64,000 bases of DNA from Pezicula radicicola. Lineage: Eukaryota > Ascomycota > Leotiomycetes > Helotiales > Dermateaceae. The stretch is taken from the NCBI GenBank assembly GCA_003008705.1, contig PDUO01000011.1, positions 673,956-737,955 on the forward strand, in the 5' to 3' direction. Below the pieces are notes generated by a model. It did not search any database. It saw only the letters and a list, made by a program, of their open reading frames with translations, and was not told the origin of the DNA. Position numbers and translations under genes: made by a program. Positions 45,441-57,600 of this stretch are shown in pieces (the stretch's first letter is position 1; every line of letters begins with the position of its first letter).

Positions 45441-47489
45441 TGACCAATTCCAACGACCCACCAAACTCATTCTACACTAAGGATCTCTTCATTGCGCACA
45501 AAACCATTCCTAATGCCTACAAGTTTGTAGGACGATTAGATGATCGAGTTACATTGACAAATGGAGAAAAAGTATTGCCTCTTCCGATGGAAGGAAGAAT
45601 CCAACAGCATCCTTTGGTTAAAGAGGCTGTCATTTTTGGAGTTGACAGACCTGTCCCAGGTTTACTTCTTTTTCGTGCGAGTAATGCTGAGGGTTTGTCA
45701 GATACTGAGTTTCTCAACGTAGTATGGCCTGCCATTGTGGATGCTAATAGTCGAGCTGAGGGATTCTCACAGCTGAGCAGAGAAATGATTGCTGTGATTC
45801 CCCAAAACGTCGATTGCCCTTCAACTGACAAATCATCTATTAAGCGAGCTCAAGTATATCGCGAGTTTGCTACAGTAATAGACGACATCTATACGAGACT
45901 TGAAAAACAGGCAGGTAGGAATCTGAAATTAACGATCCCTGAACTTGAGAAGTGGATCATCAAGAGCTTTAGCGAGCTAGGTGTTATTCTCCAGGACACA
46001 AAGACAGATTTCTTCGCTGCTGGAGTGGATAGTCAGAAAGCTATTCATATGAGGGGACTTATCCTCAAGAATCTCGACCTTAGCGGAAACATTGAGAAAT
46101 GTGGCTCAATGATCGTATACGATTGTGGAAATGCTGAGAAGCTAGCAACGGCGTTATATTCCATTCGAACCGGAAAACTGGAAGATGATGGAAACAATGG
46201 GGAGATAAAGTACATGTCTGCTTTGGTGAAACAATACTCCTTGTTCCAGCGACATGTTCCTATAGCACAGAATTCATGCGAGGGAAATACTGTGGTAAAT
46301 CAATTGTTTAGATTCCACCTATCACTGCTTACCTTGAGATCAGGTCTTGACAGGAGCCACTGGGTCTCTGGGTAGTCAGTTGCTAGCTAAATTGATTACC
46401 CTCCCGCACACCAGAAAGGTTTATTGTCTTGTTCGTACTCCTCCAGAGCAGACAGCTTCCGATCGACTTGAAAAAGCGCTTCGTCAACGCAATCTTCCCC
46501 TACAATCCCCAAAGATTACTGCATTATCGGCTGACCTGTCCAAGTCTGGTCTTGGTCTTGATGCTACTAGTATCCAAAAATTAAGATCGGAAACAACACA
46601 CATAATCCATTGTGCTTGGGCGGTGAACTTTGCTCTATCAGTCCAGAGTTTCGAACCACAGATAGCAGGACTTCATAATCTGATCTCTTTATCACTTTCA
46701 GTCACTACGCCAGATCCCGCAAAGTTCATTTTCTGCTCCTCCATTGGCACCGCAATGGCGACACTTCCTTCCAAGAATGGTGTAGCTCTTATTGCTGAAG
46801 AACCAATAAATAATTTTCACCATGCTTCAGCAACTGGGTATGCTAGGTCGAAGCTCATAGCCGAACGCATCATTCAAGCCTCTGTGGAGCAAGCAGGTGC
46901 TCATGCTACTATTCTAAGAGTTGGGCAGATTATTCCCAGTATGAAGTCAGGATCTTTACTTTGGAACCCGAACGAGATGATTCCTCTTATGATTCGGTCT
47001 GCACTGACGGTGATGGCGTTGCCAGCAACGTTTGGATTTGGACCCGGTGGCAGCGCCAATGATTGCACTTGGTTGGATGTTGAAATGTTATCTGAGGTTA
47101 TAGTGGAGCTTACCGATCTTGACAAAGACGTTAGCACGAACAAGCAAGCTTCACGATTGGTTTACAATGTTGTGCATCCACGGCCCTTCTCTTGGAGTCA
47201 AGTGTTCCTCCCAGAACTCAAAGCTGCTGGGCTGGAATTTGATATCGTTCCATTTGGTGAGTGGCTAGAGCGGCTTAGAGCGAGCGAGAACAACACGGTT
47301 TCGAATCCGAGTAGGAAGTTGCTCGGGTTCTGGGAAGATCAAGTTCGCTTAAGGACTGAGGATGAAGGGAAAGTCAGGTTTGAGGTTGATGCTGCTAAGT
47401 TGAAGAGTCAGAGGTTGCAAACCGCGGGAGTCGCTATTGGTCCAGAGATTGTTCAAGGTCTTTTGGATGCTTGGAAAGGAGTTTGGTAG
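45437..47489 (+). pseudogene. NRPS-like adenylation-carrier-reductase enzyme, 5' truncated
   Basis: Two exons are read: about 45437-46294 and 46344-47489 (49-nt intron). The first holds only the C-terminal part of an adenylation domain: SFYTKDLF, then KFVGRLDDRVTLTNGEKVLP and the Lys-bearing TDKSSIKRAQVYREF. A carrier domain follows with FFAAGVDSQKAIHMR, the Ser being the phosphopantetheine site. The second exon is a thioester-reductase domain with VLTGATGSLGSQLLAKL for NADPH and the catalytic Tyr/Lys in TGYARSKLIAERI. The whole enzyme class reduces a carboxylic acid to an aldehyde. Here the N-terminal two thirds of the adenylation domain are absent and transporter sequence is joined directly upstream out of frame, so the gene is almost certainly dead. 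The downstream domains are surprisingly intact. Confidence 0.82.
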
Positions 47490-48107
47490 AAACCGAACTT
47501 TTGCTAAATCGATTACAAAAAGCCATGTCTATAGATGAACTTTCTGTGGTCAGGACTGTTTGTTGTAATAATTATTTGCTGTCTGTAGTTAGTGAACTCG
47601 CCAATCAATTCGTGCGGGCAAAGAATTCTTTGTGATGCCCCAACTACAATGCTTCTCGAACCTAGCTATGTAGCATACGGCATCAATAGTTTTGTAAGAG
47701 AACATTTTTGAAATGCTATTCACTTGAATTATGTAACCTACTTGATTTAAGAACTCACTCGATTTGGGCAACTCTCTTGTAATAATCAAAATGATCTCTT
47801 ACAATGCAATTCGTAGGATCCAATAGATTTCGGAGCTTATCCCGTACCTTCTCAATGGGCCTTTCAATTCAAGATTTCTAGACTCATTCGTATTTCATCT
47901 TTGTTAAAAAAGTTTCGCATGCGGGTAGAACAAAGAGACAATATGTACATCACTATGACTACAAGAAACGAACAAAGAAGCATTATATTTGGCGACAGAA
48001 GAGTTTCTTTATGCTCCTTGGAGTTTAAGTCATTTCGCTCCGCTTGGAATATCTGAGGACTCATCTCTCAAAAACACTCCAAACTCATCCAAATAATAGT
48101 AGACACA
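47490..48107. other. Intergenic with an S18-type MITE
   Basis: The gap contains a diverged element at 47678-47817. The 120 bases before the ATG at 48108 are C- and A-rich like a fungal promoter/leader. No gene is supported. Confidence 0.45.
47678..47817. mobile_element. Diverged MITE with internal 18-bp units, copy 3 (about 140 bp)
   Basis: The left end holds TTTTGTAAGAGAACATTTTT and the right end, reverse-complemented, CATTGTAAGAGATCATTTTG, preceded by ACGAATTG. The inside carries three units of the reverse-strand S18 type (CACTTGAATTATGTAACC, TACTTGATTTAAGAACT, CACTCGATTTGGGCAACT). The ends are more eroded than in copies 1 and 2, and the exact borders and TA duplication are uncertain. Confidence 0.55.
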
Positions 48108-50395
48108 ATGGCGCAAAACATAACTACTACGCCTTTCGCAAAATTATATGGAGTGAATCATAGATGGGGGAGTTTCTCGAGTGGTCAAATCAAACGAAGT
48201 CTGTTTACACCAATAAGCCCCAACTCCATCGATGCTCTCGATACAACGAGGGAAATCCACCAGCGGCAAAATTTGTACGGATTTACCACCAGGGAACTCT
48301 CTGATATTGGCGCCTTAATGACCTCTGAAACATTACCGCCCAGTAGTTTGGAACAAAGTAAAATATTGCCTTTCCTTGATAGGAGTCATTGGGAGAGGAC
48401 GCTCGATCCAAATAGTCCCAGACAATGGATTATTCAAGAGAGTCCGCAACTACTGGCTGGAAGCAATGATTTGGTCTGGAAGGAATTGAAGCCGTGTCTT
48501 GTTCTAGCATCTTATATGTTTGAAGCTGCTTGGAAACATAAATTTGTAGGTCAGAAATATCTCAAGACTCAGGATCCTAACTTAAAGAAAGTAGGCAGAC
48601 ACAATTGTTACCGGCAATAGAAACCCGGTGGAAAACCGTCGGATACCTGTCCCACACAATACTGATCAACAATGCCACCTATGGACCGTACACCCAGAGC
48701 CAAACCCGTGGGCTAAGGGCCAAACTTTTGAAAATAAAAAGAACGCAGCCATGAATATTATTAATAGGCTTTTGATCTTGGGATTTGCAAAGAGTGACGA
48801 AGAGACTATGCCTGGGGCTAGACCCCGGGATCCTCCTAGAGATAAGTTTGGTAAGGATGGATCTGGAATGACGATAACAGAGAGATCACGAGATGGGCAT
48901 GCCGCAAGACTACAGATGTTTATCAACAAAGATCTTTTTAGACCCTTGCTTACACTAGGGCTCCCTCAATATGAAAAGTATGGCCGTCAATGGCTGATAG
49001 CAAGTACAATTTGCCAGTATGTATATTTTGTATTTTTTCAAACTCTGTTTTCATTACTTGAGCTTTTCTTCAAAGGGGTTTGCCAATGAGGGGGTTCCCA
49101 GGTTGTACGAAGGTCCTCGATATATGCGGTGCGAATTTCAGTACGAAGTTGCCAATCACTTAATGGAGAAGATACTAACTTCAAGATAATAGTGAACTTA
49201 TGCATGTGAGCCTTTCAATACTACCTTCAAATATTTTTTGAAGGCTCTCAGACTGACTCAGGCGCTTAGGCATTTGCTTTTTGTGCAAGATCAATTGACG
49301 TCCAATCTGATGAAAACCTTCGGAATTTGGATCGTGCACAAGTTCCTGATCGGTGGTTACTAGGCGAGGTATTTTTTGACCTCCTGCATTGATATAGTCC
49401 CAATAATCTAACATTCAGTAGCCATATTATATGGAAGAGCCAATCAGTGAGCTTGGAGAAGCCCTGGAATATCATATGTAAGTTTCGATACGAGGAACAT
49501 AGAAACGTTCTGCTCTAACCCTTTCAGATTTGGAGCAAGAACCTTCCAGATGGTCAAAGACCAACCAGGACAATTGGGCATGTGAGTATCCCTGATTCCT
49601 CCTAACTTTGAAACCTCTCGCTTTTTGATCAAATCACAAAAAGAAATCACTAACACATCATTCCATAGCTGGCTTAATACAACCTGGCCAACAACTCGAG
49701 ATAAAGTGGGGTACATGCCCGTACTTAATTCCCCAAGTGTTGCCAACTACATGATCTTTTTTCCGCTCAAAGTTCAATTACTTCAAGATGTGCAATCCAG
49801 AGATTATTGGAATGTTGGTGTGAGAAGACTTGGGTCGAAATTGCATTATTTCGATTCATTAAAGGAAGGCGTTAGATTGGTTCTTGACCAATCAGGCGGA
49901 TCGACCCCAAATCAAAACTTTACACCTTCTGCCAGGTTTCTTCTTCACTGGGGTGATCCAAGAGCAAATAGCATCCACGGAATTTATGGGAAAATGAACA
50001 TGTCACAGGCCGACAGAGATTTCTATACATTTGCGCAGAGCATAAAAAGCAATGCTACAGCAAACAAATGTGGAAACTTCTGGGCAATTAGTGACAATGA
50101 GAAGAAGAGACTTCTCGGTCGAATTGCTAGTTTTGAACAGACCAAACTTTTGGTGTTTTTTCTCTATGAAACACTTGTTGTGCTCAGAGAGGAAATTGAA
50201 GGCCTTTTGCGGCAGGAACGTGGTAGGAATAACCGACGAGACGTTGATCGTAAAAACTTCCTTACCTTTATTAGAGGCACTGAAACCTTCGTAAACGAAT
50301 TGGCGAGACTTCCTAGGGTTACTTCTGATCTCATTTCTGGATTGCGAGTAGAAATATACAACTTACGAAGTATCCTCGGGGGAGACGACTGCTAG
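48108..50395 (+). pseudogene. Uncharacterised multi-exon protein with a probable frameshift
   Basis: Eight exons can be followed: 48108-48545, 48599-49016, 49076-49140, 49186-49205, 49270-49368, 49422-49477, 49528-49581 and 49669-50395. Together they encode about 625 residues. In exon 2, INNATYGPYT is followed in another frame by EPNPWAKGQTFENKKNAAMN, so one base (probably a C at 48693-48695) is missing, through true mutation or sequencing error. All other splices are frame-consistent and one intron has a perfect TACTAAC. Notable segments are WKELKPCLVLASYMFEAAW, LPMRGFPGCTKVLDICGANF and IDVQSDENLRNLDRAQVPDR. I recognise no domain or signal peptide. The long conserved-looking exon structure argues for a real gene family. 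Confidence 0.6.
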
Positions 50396-51583
50396 CGCTG
50401 GGAATAGTATTGGTGGCACTGAGGGCACCGGGTTAAATACGATCTTCTTGGACGATGGTGATTAACCATCTGTACATATCTCTAGTAAGCTTAGTGCTTG
50501 TAAATATGCTACTTATACCCAGATAGTTATTCGGAATATTCTAAGTCTTGTCAATTCAGCTGAACCAAAAGGCAAAACAGGACAGCTCAAGCTTTAAAAT
50601 CTACAACGAAGAAGAAACTACTCAGCGTACTTAAAAAAAACTAGTGAACTTAAGAGACGTTTTGCAAGGAACTCAGTACAATTGGCAGGTAACAGCCAAT
50701 TTTGTCGAGAGATATATTACAAAATGCGGTGTTTGGGTAGGTGTACGGATTACAAGAGCAATTTTAATTTTAAAGACTTCTGATTCATAATATTTACAGA
50801 GTTCTAGTGCACATATTCCCAATAACAGACAGAATCTCCTTCCCAAAACCCCAAAGTACTCATCTTTATTTAATATCCATCTACGTCCGTAAATTGTAAT
50901 TCTCGCCGAACTAGTAATTAAGGTGTAGGACTGACTACTCGATCATCATTAAGATCAGTACCTCTGTGCGACAGTTCAAGTAAAGGTAACATATTCTACA
51001 CATTTTCCCTAAGCAATTATCAATACATAAGTACTTTCGACACAATCAACCTCGAAAACGAGATCTCGTCCTCTACGTATACGAAAAAAAACCAAGCCGA
51101 TTTGAGGCACGACCCCCAACACCAAATCTTCATTTAATACTTTATGACTTGCCCTCCTATTTACCTTAAAAATATAAATTATTTCTGTACGACTATTACA
51201 AATATACTTAACCGTCCCTTGGTCTGTTTTATTTATAAAACTAAATAAAAACTTGACAAATAATGTGTAAATAATATGCCTTAAGTCGGCCTGTTTTTTC
51301 GTAGAGCTCGTCCTCGTCTAAACCCCCTTTCCAAGCGAACAAATATTTCCCGAAGCCGACGGAACTTCCGAAACGGAACCCTACATTCCGAATTACAATC
51401 ATACTCCGACTCCGTATCATAAAATAGGCAACACTACCTTACTCCCTTATCAACACATCCCATCCCAACAACAACAACAACAAAATCCCCCCCAAAAGAT
51501 AAATACAATCCATGACTAAATCACCACTAATTCGAATCCTAAACTCAAACAAAGTACACCACCACAGAAACCTCTCCTATAAA
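50396..51583. other. AT-rich intergenic region
   Basis: No gene or clear repeat was recognised. The 200 bases before the ATG at 51584 are C-rich with CAA repeats (near 51465-51485), as expected of a promoter and 5' leader. Confidence 0.45.
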
Positions 51584-52450
51584 ATGTCCTCCCCCTTCTT
51601 CAAAGTCCGACCGGCAACACGAGCAGATATACCAAGCATAGCACAAATCTGCGAAGATGCATTCTCTTCAGATCCAATCTTCCGTCTAATGAACGCGGAT
51701 ACGAAAACCTCTGAGAATTATCTATGGAGGAGAAATATGTTTGAGGAAGAGTGGGATTTACCTGGTCGTAAAAGCTTTGTAGTTGAGAATGAAGAAGAAG
51801 CTGGAGATTCGTATGTTTTTTCCTGATTTCCTGATTTCTTTTCACGCGATTTTTGTTTGGATAATTTTTGTTTACTTTTGACGTTCTTTTTTGACGGGCG
51901 ATTTATAGGAAGATATTAGCTTATGCGAGATGGTATTTTCCGTATTCTTTGACTAAGGAAGAGGAGGTTGCTGGGAGGGGAGTTGATATTATGACTGGGG
52001 AGGAACCTTTACCGACTGGTATGAATAAGGTTTTGTTTTTGGATTTCTTTACGAAGTTATTTGGGTATCGGAGGAAGTATGTTGATCATAGTTCTTGTTA
52101 TGGTAAGTAATGTTTGTCCTTTTTTTTTTGGAGAATCCCTACTTTTTCTTTTAGCTATGTTAGAAGTTTTGTATTGATTGATTGACGGTTTGATAGTCCT
52201 CGATATGTTAGCTGTTGACCCGAATCAACAAAGGAAAGGCCTTGGTGGTATGTTGTTAAGACATGTTCTTGAAAGGGTGGATAGTGAAGGGAAGACTGCC
52301 TATCTTGAATCTTCGGCCAAGGGTTTAGGTCTCTATTTGAAGCATGGGTGGAAAGCAATCGACGAGATGTCGGTCGATACGAAACCATATGGTGGTGAGG
52401 TGATTGAGGTTGAGAAGATTATGATGAGAGACGCAAAGACGATAAACTGA
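51584..52450 (+). CDS. GNAT family N-acetyltransferase
   Basis: Three exons are read: 51584-51810, 51909-52102 and 52197-52450, giving 224 residues. Donors are GTATGT and GTAAGT, and both joins keep the family pattern (ENEEEAGDSKILAYARWYF and SSCYVLDMLAVDPNQQ). Motif A is LAVDPNQQRKGLGGMLLRHV, with QRKGLG binding the acetyl-CoA pyrophosphate. AYLESSAKGLGLYLKHGW is the C-terminal motif B. This is the common fungal group of small GNAT proteins of unknown substrate. An in-frame ATG at 51512 would add 24 residues, but the start at 51584 (MSSPFFKVRPATRADIPSIA) matches the family. Confidence 0.85.
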
Positions 52451-52654
52451 TGGATGCTATGTACTTCTCATCCTCGTAAGATTCCTAATCTCAACTCAAC
52501 TTATCTAGGACTTGTATAAGGGAAATAGCCAAGAGTAATATTCTTTGTTTCTATATCCGAACAATCTTATTTCCAGAATTTTATCTGTGCGCCATACCGT
52601 TGACTCGCTTGAGAAGTATATACATAAATAGCTAGTTAAGAAGCCGCATGAAAT

Positions 52655-54613
52655 TCATACCGTCGTTAGCACCCTCTGTTTCCCCAAATCCACATATTCA
52701 TCTTCTGCGTCACCCAAGTTCAGATTCTGTAATTCTAGCATATTCTCATGGATGGCCTTCTTCACAAATCTCTCACAGGTCTTATGTCCAGTAACAACCT
52801 GTAGAATCGCCTTGACATCAGACGGCACCTCGTTCGCTCGCCACGCAACATGACCATCTGCTCTCACAAGCACAAAATTATAACCCCAGATTTTGCGAGC
52901 GTGGTTCTCGCCACTAAGTTCGATAACTGTTAATGGGATTTTCAATGTGGCTGCAGTATCGATGAATCTCGAGACGCTCTCTCCGTTGTGGAGGACGACC
53001 AAAGACCACTCCTTGCCGAGCCGATCTAGAATACTCGTCTTGCCGTCTTTGAGGAAAACATGCGGTGCGCGAGAACCAGGGTACGTAGAAGGCGTATATC
53101 GTCTTGCGTCCCACTCTGGCTCTGTATCTTTACCCAAGAACAAGACAGGAGACTTGTATCTAGCATCAAGCTCAATACCTCTGTCAAGGAATTCGGAACC
53201 CGAAGCGTCGAGATTTTTTGCAATCTTATTTCGCAACTCTTTTCCGTCGTTCGAAACTGCCATCATTATCTCGGGACCTTTTTCCTCATACAATTGGTAG
53301 CGAAGCATATGGGCTTCCATATGGCGACTACAGTGTGCAAGTCTCTGTAACATGATTGGTCGCTGTTCAAGTTCGTAAGATCGAAGGAGATGGGGACCGC
53401 CATAGCCTTTGACGACAGCTGCTAAACGCCAGGCAATGGCAACACCGTCTTCGACTCCGCTGTTTATTCCATAGCCGCCATTGGGAGGAATGCAGTGAGC
53501 TGCGTCACCAGTAAGGAAAACTCGGCCCTCTTCTGAAATGTACCGGTCCGCAATACTGAAGTTAGGACGCCACGAGCTCGTCGTGATAATCTCATCGATC
53601 TTGAAACGATAAGGCGCACCGGCTCCTCCAAAAGCTTCATAGACCCACTCGAATGGATCAATCTTTGATATATCTTGATCAACGCTGTCAAGCGCTTTGT
53701 GAGCTGTGAACGTTCCCTTGGTATCTTGGTCGACAATGAATCCTCCAAATGGCGGAAACATCTGATAGAATTTGCCCAAAGGGAGCTTATTAGCTAATTC
53801 TTGGGACCGGAAGTGTACTAGGAATAGTGCAACGGGTCTACCTCAGTCAGTAGGTTGTCCATGGAATTGGTTTTGGTTGGATGAGACATACGAAGGCCCG
53901 CCTAGCATCTTGATTCCAGCACTTTTCCGCACTCGACTCCCAGCTCCATCAGCACCGATTAGGTACTTGCTATGCACAACTCGTTGCTCCCAGTCGTCAT
54001 CGACAAAAGTAGCTGTCACACCATCCGGGCTGTCTTCATGAGAGATATATTTCCATCCGGTTTGAAAAGTGATGGATGGTAATGAGAGGCACTTCCTCTT
54101 TAGCCATGCTTCAAATGCTATTTGAGAGCATCTTTGGCCGGGCTCAGCAGGCTGTGTGCCGTCGTTATTCTCTGCAATACTGGCTCTCCATTCGTCTACT
54201 GAAGGGAGGTCCTATACTCGGTCAGTACTTGTGTGGAAAATCCAATAGTATTCGACCACGGTCCAAATTCATTACACGCTCGGGCACAAGGAATTACTAT
54301 AACATACCCATCTTGTCAAAACCTTACCCCCAACCCCACAACCAGTATAAAATATACTGTCCATCGACTCATCTGAATCAACAACACCCTCTTGTGCCCT
54401 CAGCTCACTAGAAAGTCCCATCATTCTAAAGATCTCCATCGTTCGACAATTAATGAAGTCCGACTTTGGCCATTTGGTCGACTCGATATCTTGCTCGGCC
54501 AGTACACAGTCAACTCCGAAACGAGCAAGCGCAATTGCTATCAGCATTCCCTCTGGTCCTCCACCAACGATTATGATAGGAGAAACGTGATCTGGTGGGA
54601 TGATGGAACCCAT
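52655..54613 (-). CDS. FAD-dependent aromatic monooxygenase (phenol hydroxylase-like)
   Basis: Three exons are read: 54613-54308, 54211-53892 and 53837-52655, giving 602 residues. Donors are GTATGT in both introns. The FAD dinucleotide motif is IIIVGGGPEGMLIAIALARF near residue 14. The second half carries GRVFLTGDAAHCIPPNGGYG, the Gly-Asp motif contacting the FAD ribityl chain. The C-terminal part (ILDRLGKEWSLVVLHNGE onward) is the thioredoxin-like domain of phenol 2-monooxygenase/TetX-type hydroxylases. Such enzymes hydroxylate aromatic or polyketide substrates using NADPH and O2. In the first motif the usual Pro-Ala/Thr-Gly reads Pro-Glu-Gly, a mild deviation. No pathway partner lies next to it. 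Confidence 0.88.
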
Positions 54614-57600
54614 TTTTGCTTCTACTAGTAATGTCTCGTTGTTGGGGTTTAGGTGGGTTGAAAAGGTGGTGGATCAGTCCAGTTACCAAACTATTGAGAA
54701 TAATGAAAAGAAGTACGACTTGAATTTCACAATAGAAGATTTTTGAATACTCAGAAGAGGAAGATCTGCCATAGAACCTAGAAAATCCATAAACTTAACT
54801 CTCTATATATAACCCTTATGGTTCCCCTTAACTTTCCATATGAGCATAAAAGCTTCCCGTAGGGCTGTCAGCCCACAGGAGTCAATGCGCTTACGTGAGG
54901 AGACGACTGTCCAGACCTTTATAAGTAGGCTATTACGCGGCGCTTGCTACTTGTGGCTTCGAGTTTCGAACCAGTTACTTCTCGCGTTGGCGACCTGTTG
55001 CTATGACTTGCTAAGTTATAGGGGGAGCGATGTCCCTTCAGAGCCCCTTTTAGAGGATAGGGACTTGTGGCAAGTTCTCTTCCATAAATGGACTTTGTTT
55101 GATACTCTCACAGTGGCGCAATAATCTTCACACAGCCATTGGAAGTACTAAGCAGAAGGCACAAAGTGGCGTATCTTAGCCGCTCATGCGATAGGTTTTT
55201 TTATATTTTTTTTAAAAAAACAAAGGAGAGATCGATCTTCAAAGGGCGATGGAGATCAAGTATCCCCTCCTATGAATATTGGCTAGCTCAGTAGAGATTC
55301 AGCACTCTGCTCGTTTACAATCGCTTAACGCGTCTAAGAGGCAATTAAAAGAAGTTTACTGGCCAGAACTATTCTGTTTGATCGATACCTTAGTGCACGT
55401 CCCTGTGGCCTAAGCGCCCAGCCAATTTTCATGGGAGGGGGTCGCTGTTCATCGACCCAAGTATTCACATGCTTGAAGTTGAAGCACGTGGGCGACGAAG
55501 AACCATAAACTTGGCTTACTCTAGCCTCTAACCTAGATAGAACGAAGGAGTTACTTGACATGACTGCCTTTCACATCTGAGGAATAGTGTGTGTTGGAAT
55601 AGGGGTTGTCATTCAACTACTATACCTATTCGCTTTAGCGAACACTTAGTCAAGTGCATATAAATAAACAATCACCGCATCAAACCTTAACGTATTTTTA
55701 ACAGTTCTGCACGATCAACATAACTCCAAAACGGCCTACTCACCAACTGCGCCCAAACGATCAATGCCTAAAATGTCAAGTAACCAATCTCGGTCACATC
55801 TGTCAGATGAGATCTTCCCAACAGGAGAAAATGATCTTGTTGTGCGGGAAGAGGGTGAGATCGTAAAACAGTCGATGTCGGCGAAATGTACCTGGATCCG
55901 ATAGCATTGACAACTTTTCAGGAACAGTCCCACGATCCTCTTAATATGGTTGGCGAGTGAGAAGGTGCATTTAGAGGTAGTTGTAGAGTTACTTTTTCTA
56001 AGGAAAAGCGAAATTTCGGGATTTTATATGCTTCTGACAGAGAGTGAGTAGAGGAAACGAGAAAGATTTGATCGGAAATGAGGAGATGCTAGCTCAGAGA
56101 CTTTGAGTATTATGGAGCTAGCACGTGAGTCTATTCAGCAAGTCGCCGAACACGTGTGGTAGATTTGCCTCATCACGAAGTTCAAGATTGGATTGGGTCA
56201 TTTTCAAGTTCCCTTTCGTTAATGGTGTCGTTAATTACGTTCCATGAGGTAGTGGCAGACCCATCAATTGAGAGTTGGAGACGAGTTATGAATTCTCAAC
56301 TGCTCAAAACTCAAGTTTGTAATTGGGCTCTTGATCTGCGAAAACCCCTATTAGAAAAAAAATCTCACGTCCTCTTGCTAGAGGTGAGAGACGCATACCT
56401 CTCTAGTTGAAAAGGTACACAGGAGGGGCATGAAAAGACTAAAGGGTCCTATGCTCAGAGACAGCAAACGACCTCAATGTTTTGTTCCCTTCATGATCAT
56501 CTGAATGCAATTTGAGTCGATCGAAACTTCCTTGGCACTGCCTCAGAATATGATGTGTCTCTCCCAATCAAGAACCGCATGTGTGGTATTCATCTGACTT
56601 TGACCGTGAAACTGCGAGATTTGAACTCAATATTTTCGGGGCTCGGCTGTTGAGATGCTACAGGTGCCAGGTGGTAGAGAAAGGGGTCAAGGAGTGTAAT
56701 GGGCAGCCCGTAGATTTATCCCAGACGCGACCACAACACAGACACCTTCGCAGTTCCTGGAACCGAGAGCAATGGCCTATAGTATTGTTTCTCTGGAAGG
56801 ACACATGGGTAATATTCTGATGTGTAGCGACCCTTGTACCAACCAGAGTTCGCGTATCGTAGCAGTCTTCGCTGTTGTTGGTAATGAACCAGCTGCTGCG
56901 CCAAAGCCTACACGCCAGAAGTGTATTCAAAGAGGAGTAATGATAGAGAAGTCTAGGTCGAATAGCCAGCCCTGCGGTGTTAGCATATGCGCACCAAGTA
57001 AGGAATGGCATTTGGGAAGTCTGGCTTCAATTGGGCCAAAAGCATTTGCAACCACGGCCGCACAATAGATAGGGCTAGCACCATAATGGATGTATCGTTT
57101 GATCCGAAAGAATGGCATTGTGCTCAGCTGTTCCTACCATATCGTCGTAGATGACAGTAATGAGGAACATTGAGCTGTTGTGTTAGGAGCGGAGCATCCG
57201 AGCACGCACCAGACGAGTGATATCTGCTTAGTCAGCCACCACACTCGTCTCCAACGACTCTCCTCTCGGAATTTCCAGGTTGTTTCGCAACACCATTATC
57301 GGACTCGTGCTTTCTTTACGAGCCCTCTACAGTATTCTTCTTATCTTTGGCATCCAACTGGCCAGCCCCAGTGGTTCCTACGCCCCTCAAAACTTGGCAG
57401 TGTTTTAACATGAGGAATGCGACAAAACAATCAACGAAAATGAATGCCGGTAAACGGCCCTCGAGATCGGATCTATCACCACCCGCAGCCATGGCAGCCC
57501 TCTCCACAGACCGCCAGACTGATCATGGCCTTCTCGAAAGAGAGTTCAGGTTCAGGTTCAGGTTCGGGTTCAGGTTCAGATTTCAGATCAAAGCGGTATG

